Source: Janthinobacterium agaricidamnosum NBRC 102515 = DSM 9628 (GTDB lineage Bacteria; Pseudomonadota; Gammaproteobacteria; Burkholderiales; Burkholderiaceae_D). Taken from it: a stretch of 64,000 bases of DNA. Under the pieces are notes generated by a model, which was given only the letters and a program-made list of their open reading frames with translations, was not told the origin of the DNA and searched no databases. This document shows, in pieces, positions 63,610 to 64,000 of the stretch. Within the stretch, counting starts at the first letter, position 1. The number at the start of each line of letters is the position of its first letter. The position numbers and the translations under genes are program-made. The DNA lies in NCBI RefSeq assembly GCF_000723165.1, contig NZ_HG322949.1, forward strand, positions 1,012,025 to 1,076,024, given 5' to 3'.

Positions 63610-64000
63610 TCAGATGGTTTCGCTTTCGCGCAGGCTCAACGGGCTGGTCAGCGTGTAGCGTGCAATCTCGTCCTTGCGCAGGAAGGCGACGCCGGGCTTG
63701 CTTTTTGCATAGCGCAAAAAACTGTCCCACACCTTGACCATGTGCGGCGCACCGCTGATGCGGTCGTGCGCGCTGACCGACATCATGCGCCGGCGCGTGC
63801 CGGCCTCTTCGTAGAGCTGGTCGAAATCGAACGTGATCTGTTCCAGGAACTGGCTCGGCGAATAATTGCGTCCCTCGATCAGCAGGATGTCGTTATTGCG
63901 CAGCGTATAGGGGACGACCACGAAATCCTTGCCGTTGACTTGTTCGATAAACGGTTCGTCGCGGCTGATATCGTCGATATGGTAGAGGTAGCCGAGTTCC
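63610..64000 (-). CDS. polysaccharide deacetylase-like protein, partial (5' end outside window)
   Basis: Only the C-terminal about 130 residues lie in the window; the frame is open to the right edge. The sequence ELGYLYHIDDISRDEPFIEQ is followed by VVVPYTLRNNDILLIEGR, MMSVSAHDRISGAPHMVKVW and FLRYAKSKPGVAFLRKDEIARY. This is typical of the PuuE/allantoinase-like branch of the NodB-fold deacetylases, whose ends carry HDRISG-P. These are metal-dependent amide or acetyl hydrolases. The substrate is unknown. Confidence 0.75.
   Translation of the reverse strand, partial: ELGYLYHIDDISRDEPFIEQVNGKDFVVVPYTLRNNDILLIEGRNYSPSQFLEQITFDFDQLYEEAGTRRRMMSVSAHDRISGAPHMVKVWDSFLRYAKSKPGVAFLRKDEIARYTLTSPLSLRESETI

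Overview
The window reads as chromosomal DNA of a GC-rich betaproteobacterium, most likely Oxalobacteraceae (Janthinobacterium/Duganella/Massilia type). This is inferred from codon bias, an oxidoreductase-like small Cys protein, a DUF6139-type small protein, VirK/DUF535, a MipA/OmpV porin-like protein and the LPS gene set. No rRNA, tRNA or CRISPR array was seen. Both ends cut into unknown context; the last gene (polysaccharide deacetylase-like) runs off the right edge.

Region 1 (1-13.7 kb) is mixed. It holds a decayed IS3-family transposase, a secreted cupin, a Tat-exported epoxide hydrolase-like protein, and a 205-aa protein whose Cys/His arrangement resembles CNF1/BLF1 glutamine deamidase toxins. 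It then carries an RsbQ-like hydrolase paired with a PAS hybrid histidine kinase, Dps, a GNAT enzyme, a Crp/Fnr regulator, a chemoreceptor with a CheR-type C-terminal tail, an oxidoreductase-like Cys protein and the RhlE helicase. A 182-bp MITE sits between the chemoreceptor and its terminator.

Region 2 (13.7-40.4 kb) is a Wzx/Wzy surface polysaccharide locus. It is bracketed by two paralogous Wzz-type proteins in opposite orientation. Inside are rfbBACD (dTDP-L-rhamnose), a pseudaminic acid block (pseB, pseC, aldo/keto reductase, SpsF-like cytidylyltransferase, class III aminotransferase, a pseG-GNAT fusion, pseI), a candidate nonulosonate transferase, wzx, two hexapeptide acyltransferases, wzy, two GT4-type glycosyltransferases, an epimerase, an initiating sugar phosphotransferase and a WbpM-like 4,6-dehydratase. 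A second MITE copy (158 bp, opposite orientation) lies at 34.1 kb. The predicted repeat unit contains rhamnose, a pseudaminic-type sugar, probably a QuiNAc/FucNAc-type residue, and O- or N-acyl groups.

Region 3 (40.5-54 kb) contains trhO, dnaE, a GT2 enzyme, a DUF6139 protein, VirK/DUF535, a universal stress protein, mipA/ompV divergent from a QseBC-like two-component pair, and a MASE1-like kinase with a FixJ/NarL-type regulator.

Region 4 (54-60.4 kb) is the LPS core/export block: a GT2 enzyme, msbA-waaF, the convergent ligase waaL, and a second GT9 heptosyltransferase. With Region 2 it supplies the path from O-unit synthesis through polymerisation to ligation onto lipid A-core.

Region 5 (60.4-64 kb) has a short-form malic enzyme divergent from a LacI-family regulator with two LacI-type operators between them, a DUF1353-like protein and the partial deacetylase.
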